From assembly GCF_001651805.1 (NCBI RefSeq), contig NZ_CP015839.1:5022001-5086000 (forward strand): 64,000 nt of DNA. Reading direction: 5' to 3'. The DNA comes from Marinobacterium aestuarii. Lineage in GTDB: Bacteria; Pseudomonadota; Gammaproteobacteria; Pseudomonadales; Balneatricaceae. Below, in pieces: positions 36,061 through 46,320 of this stretch. The notes below the pieces were generated by a model. It did no database searches. It was not told the DNA's origin and saw only the letters and a list, made by a program, of their open reading frames with translations. Both the position numbers and the translations under genes were made by a program. The first letter of the stretch is position 1. The number at the start of each line of letters is the position of its first letter.

Positions 36061-38166
36061 TCAGGAAGCAGACTCGTCTGCAACCATGTCACGCATGGAC
36101 AGCTTGATGCGACCACGCACGTCTACGTCCAGGACTTTAACCTTGACGATGTCGTCCATGTTCACATAGTCGGTGACCTTCTCAACGCGCTTGTCAGCGA
36201 TCTGAGAGATGTGCACCAGACCATCCTTGCCCGGCAGGATGTTGATGAAGGCACCGAAATCTTCGATGCGCACAACCTTGCCTTCGTAGATCTTGCCGAC
36301 TTCAGCTTCAGCCGTAATCGCCTGGACACGTTCGATAGCGGCCTTGGCAGCGATCTTGTTGTCGGCGTAGATACGCACGGTACCGTTGTCGTCGATATCG
36401 ATCATGGCGCCGGTTTCTTCGGTCAGCGCACGGATGGTCGCGCCGCCCTTGCCGATCAGGTCCCGGATTTTCTCCGGGTTGATCTTCAGCTGCGTCATGG
36501 CAGGTGCGTTGTCCGGCAGTTCCGGACGGGCATAGCCGATGACCTTGGCCATCTCGCCGAGGATGTGCTTGCGTGCTTCACACGCCTGCTCCAGCGCGAT
36601 CTCCATGATCTCTTCGTTGATACCGGTGATCTTGATATCCATCTGCAGCGCAGTAATGCCTGCATCGGTACCGGCAACCTTGAAGTCCATGTCGCCGAGG
36701 TGATCTTCGTCACCCAGGATGTCAGTCAGAACGGCGAAGCGATCACCTTCCTTGACCAGACCCATGGCGATACCGGCGACCGGTGCTTTCAACGGCACGC
36801 CCGCGTCCATCATGGACAGCGAAGCACCGCAAACAGAGGCCATGGAGCTGGAGCCGTTGGATTCAGTGATCTCGGACACTATACGGATGGTGTACGGGAA
36901 TTCGTCCTGCGTCGGCAGTACGGCAGCAACACCGCGACGTGCCAGACGGCCGTGACCGATTTCGCGACGACCCGCGCCCATCATGCGGCCGGCTTCACCC
37001 ACGGAGTACGGAGGAAAGTTGTAGTGCAGCATGAAGGGGTCTTTGCGTTCGCCTTCGATGGCATCGATCATCTGCTGATCGCGGCTGGTACCCAGGGTAC
37101 AGGTGACCATGGCCTGAGTTTCACCACGGGTGAACAGGGAAGAGCCGTGTGCGCCCTGCAGGGTGTTGATCTGAACGTCGATCGCTCGCACCGTCTTGTT
37201 GTCACGGCCATCGATACGCGGCTGGCTTTCAATGATGCGGTTACGCACGATTTCCTTTTCCAGCGAGCTGATGATGCCACCGATAGCGCGGGCATTCGGC
37301 TGGCCTTCTTCGGAACCGGCCAGGGCTTCAACAGCCTGGTTGCGCAGTTCGCCCAGGGCGTTCTGACGCTGAACCTTGTCGGCCACCTGATAGGCAGCAG
37401 CGACGCCTTCACCGACCAGACCACGCACCTGGGCGATCAGGGCTTCGTCTTTCTGCGGTGCCTGCCAGTCCCACTTCGCCTTGCCGGCTTCAGCCACCAG
37501 GTCGTTGATGGCGGTGATGGCAACCTGCATTTCCTGGTGGGCGAAGAGTACCGCGCCCAGCATTTCGTCCTCGGACAGTTCCTGCGCCTGGGACTCAACC
37601 ATCAGTACCGCATCAGCTGTACCGGCCACAACCATGTCCAGCTCGGACGTTGCCAGCTGTTCGTAGGTCGGGTTCAGGATGTAACCGGCAGCTTCGGTGA
37701 AGCCTACGCGCGCACCACCAATCGGGCCCTGGAACGGCAGACCGGAAATGGCCAGCGCCGCAGAGGTACCGATCAGTGCAGCGATATCGGGATCATTGAC
37801 CTTGTCAGCGGACATGACGGTACAGATAACCTGTACTTCATTCATGTAGCCTTTAGGGAACAGCGGACGGATCGGACGGTCGATCAGACGCGAGGTCAGG
37901 GTTTCTTTCTCGGTCGGGCGGGCTTCACGCTTGAAGAAACCACCGGGGATACGGCCTACGGCGTAGTATTTTTCCTGGTAGTGCACGGACAGCGGGAAGA
38001 AGTCCTGACCTTCGCGCAGGCTTTTGGCACCAACAACGGTACACAGAACCTGTACGCCAGCCATGGTCACCATGACGGCACCGGTCGCCTGACGCGCGAT
38101 GCGGCCGGTTTCCAGAGTAACCTGCTGGCCACCGAATTCGAATGTCTTGGTTGTTACTTGAAACAT
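36061..38166 (-). CDS. pnp: Polyribonucleotide nucleotidyltransferase (PNPase)
   Basis: A 3'-5' phosphorolytic exoribonuclease. The 701-residue protein has two RNase PH domains (about 1-140 and 310-540), a helical linker, a KH domain at about 553-612 ([17 protein letters not shown]) and an S1 domain at about 622-692 ([20 protein letters not shown]). Length and order are standard. It follows rpsO with a 279-base leader containing the rpsO terminator and a long hairpin suited to RNase III-dependent autoregulation. Confidence 0.97.
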   Translation of the reverse strand: MFQVTTKTFEFGGQQVTLETGRIARQATGAVMVTMAGVQVLCTVVGAKSLREGQDFFPLSVHYQEKYYAVGRIPGGFFKREARPTEKETLTSRLIDRPIRPLFPKGYMNEVQVICTVMSADKVNDPDIAALIGTSAALAISGLPFQGPIGGARVGFTEAAGYILNPTYEQLATSELDMVVAGTADAVLMVESQAQELSEDEMLGAVLFAHQEMQVAITAINDLVAEAGKAKWDWQAPQKDEALIAQVRGLVGEGVAAAYQVADKVQRQNALGELRNQAVEALAGSEEGQPNARAIGGIISSLEKEIVRNRIIESQPRIDGRDNKTVRAIDVQINTLQGAHGSSLFTRGETQAMVTCTLGTSRDQQMIDAIEGERKDPFMLHYNFPPYSVGEAGRMMGAGRREIGHGRLARRGVAAVLPTQDEFPYTIRIVSEITESNGSSSMASVCGASLSMMDAGVPLKAPVAGIAMGLVKEGDRFAVLTDILGDEDHLGDMDFKVAGTDAGITALQMDIKITGINEEIMEIALEQACEARKHILGEMAKVIGYARPELPDNAPAMTQLKINPEKIRDLIGKGGATIRALTEETGAMIDIDDNGTVRIYADNKIAAKAAIERVQAITAEAEVGKIYEGKVVRIEDFGAFINILPGKDGLVHISQIADKRVEKVTDYVNMDDIVKVKVLDVDVRGRIKLSMRDMVADESAS

Positions 38167-38237
38167 AGATTACCTCATCTGTTCGAAGAATCGTCCCCTG
38201 TACCACTCCGTCGCATTCAGTCCTTCGTTAAAAGCCA

Positions 38238-38276
38238 GTACTCAGTTGCACTCTGGCGCAAAGCGCAATTGAGTAC
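38238..38276 (-). promoter_or_regulatory. Long hairpin in the pnp leader (candidate RNase III site)
   Basis: Arms GTACTCAGTTGC (38238-38249) and GCAATTGAGTAC (38265-38276) pair over 12 bases with one G-U, 70 bases before the pnp start. E. coli pnp is autoregulated through RNase III cleavage of such a leader stem; the same use is inferred here. Confidence 0.55.
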
Positions 38277-38409
38277 GGGCGGGATGAACAGTCTGGGATG
38301 ATATCAGGGCGTTGGTCTCGCCCGATCAAGGGCGGGTTCTATCCTTGCTCGCGGAAGCTTTCACTCCCGGTAACGCTTATCCGGATAAAACGTCTTAGCC
38401 GGATAAAAC

Positions 38410-38434
38410 TGAGGCCATACATTGTATGGCCTCA
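38410..38434 (-). terminator. Terminator/attenuator after rpsO
   Basis: A perfect 11-bp stem, TGAGGCCATAC-ATT-GTATGGCCTCA, is followed on the minus strand by GTTTTAT. It lies 11 bases after the rpsO stop. Partial read-through into pnp is likely, as in E. coli. Confidence 0.85.
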
Positions 38435-38445
38435 GAAACATCAAC

Positions 38446-38715
38446 TTAGCGGCGCAGACCGAGGCGCGCGATCAGCTTCAGGTAGCGATCAGCATCTTTC
38501 TTCTTCAGGTAGTCCAGCAGCTTGCGGCGCTGGTTAACCATGCGAATCAGACCACGACGGGAGTGGTGATCGTGCTTGTGCTCTTTGAAGTGATCCTGCA
38601 GACCCTGGATGTTGAAAGACAGCAGGGCAACCTGAACTTCAGGAGAACCTGTATCGCCTTCAGCGCGGGCGAAGTCTTTAACGATCTCTGCTTTTTTCTC
38701 TACAGCTAATGCCAT
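38446..38715 (-). CDS. rpsO: 30S ribosomal protein S15
   Basis: An 89-residue primary 16S rRNA-binding protein. It has the conserved [13 protein letters not shown] and [26 protein letters not shown] segments. ATG 38715 (MALAVEKK) is the family start, with GGAGC upstream; the open frame continues five codons further back. It sits between truB and pnp in the standard rpsO-pnp unit. Confidence 0.98.
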   Translation of the reverse strand: MALAVEKKAEIVKDFARAEGDTGSPEVQVALLSFNIQGLQDHFKEHKHDHHSRRGLIRMVNQRRKLLDYLKKKDADRYLKLIARLGLRR

Positions 38716-38856
38716 TGTATCCAGCTCCAATATTAATATGCATGCGGCTAGTGCCGCCTGTTAGGAAGAAACGATGCACCGAGCATATTATCAGTACAAC
38801 GCCAATCATCATGCCCGCCACTCAGGGAGCGACAACCCGGGCTATCGATAACCGTT

Positions 38857-39810
38857 TCAGCCCGTCGCCAGCAAGCGGCGGGGGCGCAGAACGCGGTCAT
38901 CCGATATTTCGGCGATCCCCAGAAAGACTCCGGTTTCGCCTGCAATCAGCTTTATCAGTTCTGCCGGAGCCTGCTCCGGCAATGCCAGACGCTGCCCCAT
39001 AAGGATACGCTGCGTCTGTGCGCCATCCAGCGTCAGGGAAGGAATATCTTCCAGGGCGCTGGTGACCGGCAATAATAGCCTATCAAGCCGGGCTTGTATG
39101 CCCTTTTCCCCGTCATCCTGCGGCTGTTCAGCGGCCAGGTCCTGCAGCGCATCGAGGGTGATCATCTGCTCAGCCTTGTAGGGCCCCGCATCGAGACGAC
39201 GCAGCTGTTTCACATGAGCACCACACCCCAGCAAAAGCCCGAGATCTTCCACGATGGAGCGGATATAGGTGCCCTTGGAGCAACGGATATCCAGCTCGAT
39301 TTCGTCCTCGCGCAAGGCGGTCAGACGGCAGTGAAAGATAGTGACACGGCGTGATTTGACTTCGACCTGAATGCCCTTGCGCGCCAGCTTGTAGAGCGGC
39401 TGACCGTTGTGCTTCAGGGCCGAGAACATGGAGGGCACCTGCTCGATTTCACCCGAGAAGTGCTCAACCAGCAGCGCCAGAATCTGCGCTTCATCCAAAA
39501 CGGGTACCGGACGGGTTTCCACCACCTCACCATCGGCGTCACTGGAGTCCGTGCGGATACCCAGCTTGGCCGTGGTCAGATAGCGTTTGTCGGCATCCAG
39601 CAGGAACTGGGAAAACTTGGTGGCTTCACCGAATGCAATCGGCAGCATGCCGGTTGCCAGAGGGTCCAGCGCACCTGTATGACCGGCCTTGGCCGCGCCA
39701 TACAGACGCTTGACCCGCTGCAGTACGCCGTTGGAGGTTATCCCGGCGGGCTTGTCCAGCAATAGAATGCCGTCCAGCGCCCGACCGCGGCGTTTTCTGC
39801 CCTCGGTCAT
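38857..39810 (-). CDS. truB: tRNA pseudouridine(55) synthase
   Basis: It makes pseudouridine 55 in the T loop of tRNAs. The 317-residue protein has LLLDKPAGITSN (16-27), the catalytic Asp49 in GHTGALDPLATG (43-54) and a C-terminal PUA-like region. Length matches the family. It is three bases downstream of rbfA, within the rimP-nusA-infB-rbfA-truB operon. Confidence 0.97.
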   Translation of the reverse strand: MTEGRKRRGRALDGILLLDKPAGITSNGVLQRVKRLYGAAKAGHTGALDPLATGMLPIAFGEATKFSQFLLDADKRYLTTAKLGIRTDSSDADGEVVETRPVPVLDEAQILALLVEHFSGEIEQVPSMFSALKHNGQPLYKLARKGIQVEVKSRRVTIFHCRLTALREDEIELDIRCSKGTYIRSIVEDLGLLLGCGAHVKQLRRLDAGPYKAEQMITLDALQDLAAEQPQDDGEKGIQARLDRLLLPVTSALEDIPSLTLDGAQTQRILMGQRLALPEQAPAELIKLIAGETGVFLGIAEISDDRVLRPRRLLATG

Positions 39811-39813
39811 GCC

Positions 39814-40233
39814 TTATTCCTCGTCCGCTTTATCCGCTGAATCATCGGTCGATTCAGAACCCGGCTCCGGCTGATTCACCTGAGTAATCAGGCTGTGCAG
39901 ACGGCGACCACGGTCGACGGACTCGTCGAAGTGAAAACGCAGTTCCGGCATGACACGCAGCTTGATGCCGCGCGCCAGCTCATGGCGCAGGAAGCCAGCA
40001 GCCTTGTTGAGGACAGACAGTGATTCTTTCACTGTCTGCTCTTCATCGGTCTGGGCGCCAAACGCCATGACGGTGACATAGACGTCGGCATAACCGAGGT
40101 CCTTGGCTACCTTCACGTAACTGACGGTAACCATGCCTAGGCGCGGATCCTTGATCTGTCGCTGGATCAGCTGGGCCAGGTCCTTCTGGACCTGGTCCGC
40201 TACCCGCTGAGTTCGAGTAAATTCTCGTGCCAT
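39814..40233 (-). CDS. rbfA: 30S ribosome-binding factor A
   Basis: A cold-adaptation and 16S 5'-end maturation factor. The 139-residue product has a single KH-like domain: RTQRVADQVQKDLAQLIQ at the start, RLGMVTVSYVKVAKDLGYADVYV in the middle and PELRFHFDES. An acidic tail follows (SESTDDSADKADEE). It starts 5 bases after infB and precedes truB. Confidence 0.96.
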   Translation of the reverse strand: MAREFTRTQRVADQVQKDLAQLIQRQIKDPRLGMVTVSYVKVAKDLGYADVYVTVMAFGAQTDEEQTVKESLSVLNKAAGFLRHELARGIKLRVMPELRFHFDESVDRGRRLHSLITQVNQPEPGSESTDDSADKADEE

Positions 40234-40238
40234 GGCGT

Positions 40239-42755
40239 TTAGAGTGTCCGCTGAACTTCAATGGTATCGAAGACTTCGATCTGGTCTCCGACCTTGACGT
40301 CATTGTAGTTCTTGACGCCGATACCGCATTCCATACCCTGACGAACTTCCTGCACGACATCCTTGAAGCGACGCAGCGACTCAAGCTCACCTTCGTAGAC
40401 CACGACGTTCTCACGCAGCACGCGGATACGCTTGTTGCGGTGCACGGTGCCTTCCGTAACCATGCAGCCCGCCACCAGGCCAAGCTTGGGTGAACGGAAG
40501 ACGTCGCGCACTTCGGCGATGCCAACGATCTGCTCGCGGAATTCCGGTGACAGCAGGCCGGTCATAGCCTGTTTAACGTCATCAATGATGTCGTAGATAA
40601 CGCTGTAGTAGCGCAGTTCCAGACCTTCACGTTCGACAATGGCCTTGGCCTGGTTGTCAGCACGCACGTTGAAGCCGATGATCAGGGCGCTCGATGCCAC
40701 GGCAAGATGTGCCTCGGTCTCGGAGATACCACCGACACCGCCGGCAACAATATTGACCTTCACTTCGTCGGTGGACAGATCTTCCAGCGCCTGGGACAGG
40801 GCTTCGAGGGATCCGCGCACGTCCGCTTTCAGGACGATATTCAGCGATTTCACATCGCCGGCCTGCATGTTGGCAAACAGGTTTTCCAGCTTGGAAGCCT
40901 GCTGACGTGCCAGCTTGATCTCGCGGTACTTGCCCTGACGGAAGAGTGCAACTTCACGCGCTTTCTTCTCGCTGCTGACGGATGCAAAGTCGTCACCGGC
41001 ACCCGGCGTGCCATCGAGACCCAGGATTTCCACCGGAATGGACGGACCTGCTTCTTCGATATCCTTGCCGCTCTCATCGCGCATGGCACGAATACGACCA
41101 TAGTGCAGACCCGCCAGGACGATGTCGCCCTTGCGCAGGGTACCGTTCTGAACCAGCACGGTGGAAACCGAACCGCGGCCCTTGTCCAGACGGGACTCGA
41201 CCACAACACCCTGGGCCGGAGCTTCAGGCACAGCGTTCAGTTCCAGTACTTCAGCCTGCAGCAGGATGGCTTCAAGCAGCTTGTCGATGCCCTCGCCTGT
41301 CTTGGCAGAGACGTTGACGAACTGAACTTCGCCGCCCCAGTCTTCCGGGATAACATCGCGCTGGGCCAGTTCGTTTTTGACACGATCCGGATCGGCGTCT
41401 TCCTTATCAACCTTGTTAACGGCCACAACCAGGGGCACGCCAGCCGCTTTCGCATGCTGTACAGCCTCTTCGGTCTGCGGCATAACGCCGTCATCCGCAG
41501 CCACAACCAGGATAACGATGTCAGTCAGCTTGGCACCGCGGGCACGCATGGCGGTAAAGGCCGCGTGTCCCGGTGTATCCAGGAAGGTGATCATGCCATT
41601 GTCAGTTTCGACGTGGTAAGCACCTATATGCTGGGTAATGCCACCGGACTCGCCCGCAGCCACCTTGGTGGTACGAATGTAGTCGAGCAGTGATGTTTTA
41701 CCGTGGTCAACGTGACCCATAACGGTCACGACCGGCGCGCGGCCCTGGGTTTCGCCCTGCTGCTGCTGGATAGTTTCCATCAGCGCCGATTCAACCGCAT
41801 TTTCCTGCATCGGCTTGGCAACGTGACCCATCTCTTCCACGATCAGCGACGCTGTATCCTGGTCGATGACCTGGTTGATAGTCGCCATGGCGCCCATCTT
41901 GAACATCACCTTGATGACCTCGGCCGCCTTGACCGACATCTTCTTGGCCAGTTCCGCCACCGTCAGACTCTCGGGCAGCTGAACTTCATGCACCTGCGGC
42001 GCCTGGGGCTCTTTAAAGCCATGTACGTTCGGCTTGCCACCGCGCGCACGTCCTTTACCAGGACCACGGCTGAGCTTGCCACCACGACGACCGTCACGGT
42101 CATCGCCGCCGAAGCCGCGACTCGGGCCTCGGGCAGACTTGGCACCACGGGACGGTTTCTTGTCATCCGTAGTGGTGCGGCGCGCCAGCTGCTGCTGCTT
42201 TTTCTTCTCCTTGCGCAGCGCCTCTTCACGAGGATCTGCCTTGGATGCAGGCGGTGCCAGCTGTTCTTCGCCTTCAACAGCCTTGACCGACTTGGTGTCG
42301 ATCGCGGCCGGTGCGACGGCAGCGGCAGGCTGCGCGGCAACCGGGGCTGCAGCCGCGGCGGCCGGTGCAGGCGCTGCGGCCTGCTCAACGGCGGCGCCAG
42401 TCGTCTGCTCTGCTACCTGTTCCGCCGGAGCCGCGTCGCCGTCAGCGTCGGCACGCTTGACGTAGGTGCGTTTTTTGCGCACTTCGATGTTGATCGTCTT
42501 CTTCTTGCCGGAGGCACCGGAGACTTTCAGCTGCGACGTCGTCTTGCGCTTGAGTGTGATTTTCTTAGGTTCACCGGAATCCGTGGTTTCACCGTGGCTG
42601 CGCTTCAGGTATGTCAGTAGATCCTGGCGCTCGCCTTCGGAAACCTTGGAGCCATCGGCCTTACCTTTGATACCTGCTTCCTGCATTTGCTTAAGCAAAC
42701 GCTCGACGGAAACACCAACCACATCGGCAAGTTGCTGTACTGTTACTTCTGCCAT
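40239..42755 (-). CDS. infB: Translation initiation factor IF-2
   Basis: A GTPase that brings initiator tRNA to the 30S subunit. The 838-residue protein has an IF2N domain at 1-50, a long Ala/Pro/Arg-rich spacer (about 110-250), a second IF2N-like region (about 265-315) and the G domain with G1 GHVDHGKTS near 346, DTPGHAAF and NKVDK. C-terminal EF-P-like domains follow. The spacer makes a long antisense open frame on the plus strand that is not a gene. It is preceded by nusA. Confidence 0.97.
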   Translation of the reverse strand: MAEVTVQQLADVVGVSVERLLKQMQEAGIKGKADGSKVSEGERQDLLTYLKRSHGETTDSGEPKKITLKRKTTSQLKVSGASGKKKTINIEVRKKRTYVKRADADGDAAPAEQVAEQTTGAAVEQAAAPAPAAAAAAPVAAQPAAAVAPAAIDTKSVKAVEGEEQLAPPASKADPREEALRKEKKKQQQLARRTTTDDKKPSRGAKSARGPSRGFGGDDRDGRRGGKLSRGPGKGRARGGKPNVHGFKEPQAPQVHEVQLPESLTVAELAKKMSVKAAEVIKVMFKMGAMATINQVIDQDTASLIVEEMGHVAKPMQENAVESALMETIQQQQGETQGRAPVVTVMGHVDHGKTSLLDYIRTTKVAAGESGGITQHIGAYHVETDNGMITFLDTPGHAAFTAMRARGAKLTDIVILVVAADDGVMPQTEEAVQHAKAAGVPLVVAVNKVDKEDADPDRVKNELAQRDVIPEDWGGEVQFVNVSAKTGEGIDKLLEAILLQAEVLELNAVPEAPAQGVVVESRLDKGRGSVSTVLVQNGTLRKGDIVLAGLHYGRIRAMRDESGKDIEEAGPSIPVEILGLDGTPGAGDDFASVSSEKKAREVALFRQGKYREIKLARQQASKLENLFANMQAGDVKSLNIVLKADVRGSLEALSQALEDLSTDEVKVNIVAGGVGGISETEAHLAVASSALIIGFNVRADNQAKAIVEREGLELRYYSVIYDIIDDVKQAMTGLLSPEFREQIVGIAEVRDVFRSPKLGLVAGCMVTEGTVHRNKRIRVLRENVVVYEGELESLRRFKDVVQEVRQGMECGIGVKNYNDVKVGDQIEVFDTIEVQRTL

Positions 42756-42769
42756 ATTGGTTTTCTCTC

Positions 42770-44275
42770 CTAATCCGTTGACCCAGACTCATCGTCCGCA
42801 AACCAGGGAGCCCGGGCGGTCATGATCAGTACTGCGGCTTTCTCTTCATCGATGCCTTCAACATCCAGCAGATCTTCGACGCCCTGTTCTGCCAGGTCTT
42901 CCATCGTGATCACACCCTTGGCTGCCAGCAGGAAGGCGGTATGACGATCCATACCTTCCATTTCCAACAAATCCGCCGCAGGCTCTGCGTTCTCAAGCAC
43001 CTCTTCACTGGCAATCGCCAGGTTCAGCAGGGCATCCTTGGCTCGCGAACGCAGTTCTTCAACCGTGTCCTCATCAAAGCCATCAATTTCAAGCATTTCA
43101 TCAACCGGCACATACGCCACTTCTTCAAGGGACGTAAAGCCTTCGGCGACCAGCACTTCGGCCATATCTTCATCGACATCCAGATATCGCGTGAAGATTT
43201 CCATGATAGAACCGAGTTCCGACTCCTGCTTTTCAGCCGCCGCTTCTTCGGTCATCACGTTCAGCGTCCATCCGGTCAGCTCGCTGGCCAGACGCACGTT
43301 CTGGCCACCGCGACCGATTGCCATCGCAAGAATTTCCTGCGCGACAGCCACATCCATGGAGTGCGTTTCTTCGTCGATGACGATAGACGCGACTTCCGCC
43401 GGAGACATGGCATTGATAACCAGCTGCGCGGGATTGTCATCCCACAGAATGATATCCACACGCTCGCCATTGAGCTCGTTGGACACCGCCTGAACACGCG
43501 CACCGCGCATGCCGACACAGGCGCCCACCGGATCAATACGGCCATCGTTGGTTTTGACAGCGATCTTGGCGCGCGACCCCGGATCACGTGCAGCCGCACG
43601 GATCTCGAGCACTTCTTCGGCGATTTCCGGCACTTCGATGCGGAACAGCTCGATCAGCATCGCGGAACAGGAACGGCTCAGTACCAGCTGAGGGCCACGA
43701 CCTTCGGCACGGACTTCATGCAAAATGGCGCGTACGCGATCGCCCATGCGGAAGGTTTCCCGACCGATGAGAAATTCGCGCGGCAGCAGGGCTTCGGCGT
43801 TGTTGCCCAGATCGACGATAACATTGTCACGTGTCACCTTCTTGACGCTGCCGGAGATCAGTTCGCCCACGCGATCCTGATACATGGCAACGACCTTGGC
43901 CCGCTCAGCTTCACGTACCTTCTGCACGATAACCTGCTTGGCTGTCTGGGCGGCAATGCGACCAAACTTGACGGATTCAACGGCCTCCTCATACAGATCG
44001 CCCGGCTGGAGGTTAATATCCAGCTCGTGCGCTTCCTGCAGCGTCAACTCGGTACCGAGCGCCGCCACACCTTCATTGCTTACAACCAGCCAGCGACGGA
44101 AAGTGTCGTAATCGCCGGTGACCCGGTCGATCTCAACCCGGATTTCAGCCTCTTCGTCGTAACGTTTTTTGGTCGCTGTCGCCAGTGCCAGTTCGATCGC
44201 TTCGTATATGACCTGTTTGGGCACATCCTTTTCGTTCGAAACTGCTTCTGCTACCAGTAGAATCTCTTTATTCAT
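42770..44275 (-). CDS. nusA: Transcription termination/antitermination factor NusA
   Basis: It binds RNAP and modulates pausing, termination and rRNA antitermination. The 501-residue protein has an RNAP-binding N-terminal domain (1-135), S1 (about 135-200), two KH domains (about 200-345, with [21 protein letters not shown]) and two acidic C-terminal repeats (about 350-495). The rRNA operon in this window carries boxA sites through which NusA would act. It lies in operon with rimP and infB. Confidence 0.97.
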   Translation of the reverse strand: MNKEILLVAEAVSNEKDVPKQVIYEAIELALATATKKRYDEEAEIRVEIDRVTGDYDTFRRWLVVSNEGVAALGTELTLQEAHELDINLQPGDLYEEAVESVKFGRIAAQTAKQVIVQKVREAERAKVVAMYQDRVGELISGSVKKVTRDNVIVDLGNNAEALLPREFLIGRETFRMGDRVRAILHEVRAEGRGPQLVLSRSCSAMLIELFRIEVPEIAEEVLEIRAAARDPGSRAKIAVKTNDGRIDPVGACVGMRGARVQAVSNELNGERVDIILWDDNPAQLVINAMSPAEVASIVIDEETHSMDVAVAQEILAMAIGRGGQNVRLASELTGWTLNVMTEEAAAEKQESELGSIMEIFTRYLDVDEDMAEVLVAEGFTSLEEVAYVPVDEMLEIDGFDEDTVEELRSRAKDALLNLAIASEEVLENAEPAADLLEMEGMDRHTAFLLAAKGVITMEDLAEQGVEDLLDVEGIDEEKAAVLIMTARAPWFADDESGSTD

Positions 44276-44305
44276 GCCACTGCCTCGCTCAATCCTTCGC
44301 GTTCC

Positions 44306-44761
44306 TTAGAACTGCGGAACTACGTTCGCGCGATCGATGGAATCGATCGGCAACAGATATTCTTCTTTATCTACGACCACCAGGACTTCGTCACCTTCGA
44401 CGCCGTTAAGCAGCCCCTTGAACTTGCGGCGCCCTTCAAACGGCACTCTCAGGCGTATCTCAACCTTGTGGCCGGTAAAAGCGACAAACTGCTCAAGCGT
44501 GAACAGGGGACGGTCCAGCCCGGGGGATGAAACTTCCAGGTTGTACTGGCCACTGATAGGCTCTTCAACATCCAGCACACCGCTGATCTGATGACTCACC
44601 TTGGCGCAGTCATCAACGGTAATGCCGTTTTCAGCATCAATATAGACACGCAGTACACTGTGAACACCGTGGGCAAGATATTCGATGCCCCACAGCTCGA
44701 ATCCAAGCGATATAACGCCCGGCTCAATCAATTCATGTAGCAATTTCAGCTTTGCTGACAC
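44306..44761 (-). CDS. rimP: Ribosome maturation factor RimP
   Basis: A 30S maturation factor of 151 residues from GTG at 44761 ([16 protein letters not shown]), with AGAGG eight bases upstream. The open frame continues to a TTG at 44782, but the shorter form matches known lengths. It has the RimP blocks [16 protein letters not shown] and [10 protein letters not shown]. It heads the rimP-nusA-infB run and is separated from the tRNA genes by two terminator-like hairpins. Confidence 0.93.
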   Translation of the reverse strand: MSAKLKLLHELIEPGVISLGFELWGIEYLAHGVHSVLRVYIDAENGITVDDCAKVSHQISGVLDVEEPISGQYNLEVSSPGLDRPLFTLEQFVAFTGHKVEIRLRVPFEGRRKFKGLLNGVEGDEVLVVVDKEEYLLPIDSIDRANVVPQF

Positions 44762-44803
44762 CGGCAAACCTCTTGTTGGCAAGCACCGATTCGGACGCCG
44801 GAA

Positions 44804-44832
44804 ACAAAAAATGGGTCTCTGTTGGACCCATT
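44804..44832 (-). terminator. Terminator-like attenuator in the rimP leader
   Basis: ATGGGTC-TCTGTTG-GACCCAT forms a 7-bp stem followed on the minus strand by TTTTTTG. It lies about 45 bases before rimP, after the tRNA terminator. Since it precedes rimP-nusA-infB, it could act as an attenuator for that operon. Confidence 0.65.
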
Positions 44833-44867
44833 ATTGATCGCGGCACCAATGCCTTGATTTACCTACG

Positions 44868-44888
44868 AAAAAGCCCCTAAAGAGGGGC
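44868..44888 (-). terminator. Terminator downstream of tRNA-fMet
   Basis: Stem GCCCCT-AAAG-AGGGGC is followed on the minus strand by TTTTT, 24 bases after the tRNA 3' end. Confidence 0.85.
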
Positions 44889-44912
44889 CTTTTCGAAGAT
44901 ACACGAATAAGG

Positions 44913-44989
<77 letters not shown>

Positions 44990-45035
44990 ACAAACAGGTG
45001 CGTTATATTACACGTTTCCTGTCTTTCTTTCAATA

Positions 45036-45121
45036 TGGTGCCCAAGGCCGGACTCGAACCGGCACGTCCTAGGGACACTACCCCCTCAAGATAGCGTGTC
45101 TACCAATTCCACCACTTGGGC
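45036..45121 (-). tRNA. tRNA-Leu (GAG)
   Basis: An 86-base class II tRNA with a long variable arm and encoded CCA. Acceptor GCCCAAG pairs with CTTGGGC. The anticodon arm CTATC-TTGAGGG-GGTAG gives anticodon GAG. It lies 46 bases before tRNA-fMet and just after secG, as leuU does in E. coli. Confidence 0.93.
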
Positions 45122-45137
45122 AACACCAGGTTGGTAC

Positions 45138-45500
45138 TTACTCAGCGCTAGGCACATCGGCATCAGCCGCTGGCTTAGGTGCGCTTTCCAGTACCGGCAG
45201 TTGCGGCTCCGCCGCACTGCTCTCGATCACGATCGGCGCTGGAATACCAGCATCGCCAACCGTTTCGGCCTTGTCCTTAGCGAACACGGCCAAAACAAAA
45301 CTGGTAACAAACAGACCCACCGCCATCACTGCGGTCATTTGGCCCAGGAAACTGCTGTTTCCCTGACTGCCAAATACGGTCTGGGAAGCACCACCACCAA
45401 AGGCAGCGCCTGCTTCTGCACCTTTACCCTGCTGCAGCAAAACCAGTGCGATAATCGCAGCGGCGAGCAGCACGTGTGCAACCAGAACCAGAGTTTCCAT
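45138..45500 (-). CDS. secG: Preprotein translocase subunit SecG
   Basis: A small SecYEG component. The 120-residue product has two membrane segments (about 3-22 and 53-73), the conserved cytosolic VLLQQGKGAEAGAAFGGGASQTVFGS between them and an acidic Ala/Pro-rich tail. It follows tpiA by 4 bases and precedes the tRNA genes, the standard order. Confidence 0.95.
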   Translation of the reverse strand: METLVLVAHVLLAAAIIALVLLQQGKGAEAGAAFGGGASQTVFGSQGNSSFLGQMTAVMAVGLFVTSFVLAVFAKDKAETVGDAGIPAPIVIESSAAEPQLPVLESAPKPAADADVPSAE

Positions 45501-45504
45501 TTAA

Positions 45505-46275
45505 TCAACCATTTGCCGATGCGTCTGCAGCTGCACTGCAGATCGCAAGAAAATCTTTTGCCTTCAAAGAGGCTCCACCTACCAGACCGCCATCGATATC
45601 GGGCTTTCCAAACAACTGCGCCGCGCTATCGGCAGTCACGCTGCCACCGTACAAAATTCTCACTTTCAGCGCCGCAGCGGCGTCGTACTCGGCAATCAGT
45701 GCGCGTAGCGCCTGATGCACTTCCTGCGCCTGCTCCGGTGTTGCTGTTAATCCCGTACCTATGGCCCATACAGGCTCGTACGCGACAACGGCATTTGCCA
45801 GCGTTGCCTTATCGGCAACGTCAAGCACCGCCCTGAGCTGACGACTGACAACGTCCAGCGTCTGACCCGCCTGACGCTCTTGCAGCGTTTCGCCGATACA
45901 CACAATCGGCGTAACGCCTGCAGCCACGACAGCGCGAAACTTGTCGGCGACCTGGGCATCATCTTCGCCAAACAGTGCGCGACGCTCGGAATGCCCCAGA
46001 ATAACGTACTGGACACCGAACTCGGCAAGCATGGAGAGCGAAAGATCGCCGGTATAAGCGCCTTTTTCGAAAGCGGATGCATTCTGCGCACCCAGGGAAA
46101 TATTACTGTCCTGCAGCAAGGCTGCGACCTGAGGTATATATACCGCAGGTGGACAGACCAATACGTCGACGTTATCACTGCCAGAACGCGTACTCAGAAG
46201 GCCTGTAACCAGTTCAGCATTCGCTGCCAGGTTGCCGTTCATCTTCCAGTTTCCAGCTACGATACTCTTACGCAT
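45505..46275 (-). CDS. tpiA: Triosephosphate isomerase
   Basis: It interconverts DHAP and glyceraldehyde-3-phosphate. The 256-residue TIM barrel has Lys11 in GNWKMNG, His95 in LGHSERR and the catalytic Glu167 in YEPVWAIGTG. ATG 46275 (MRKSIVAGNW) is the family start; the open frame runs nine codons further upstream. It lies between glmM and secG on one transcript. Confidence 0.97.
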   Translation of the reverse strand: MRKSIVAGNWKMNGNLAANAELVTGLLSTRSGSDNVDVLVCPPAVYIPQVAALLQDSNISLGAQNASAFEKGAYTGDLSLSMLAEFGVQYVILGHSERRALFGEDDAQVADKFRAVVAAGVTPIVCIGETLQERQAGQTLDVVSRQLRAVLDVADKATLANAVVAYEPVWAIGTGLTATPEQAQEVHQALRALIAEYDAAAALKVRILYGGSVTADSAAQLFGKPDIDGGLVGGASLKAKDFLAICSAAADASANG

Positions 46276-46320
46276 CGGTGTCCCCTCTCGAAAGAGGCGC
46301 AAATATTAACTGAGGCGACC

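Noticed and set aside
36211-38301. 696-codon open frame on the plus strand opposite pnp
   Set aside because: It mirrors the codon structure of pnp, is rich in His/Asp/Gly typical of antisense frames and has no recognisable domain.
41703-42620. Long Arg/Leu/Gly-rich plus-strand frame opposite infB
   Set aside because: It is produced by the Ala/Pro/Lys-rich spacer of IF-2; no domain, no ribosome site.
45096-45836. 246-codon plus-strand frame opposite secG/tpiA and tRNA-Leu
   Set aside because: It crosses a tRNA gene and two confident coding sequences.
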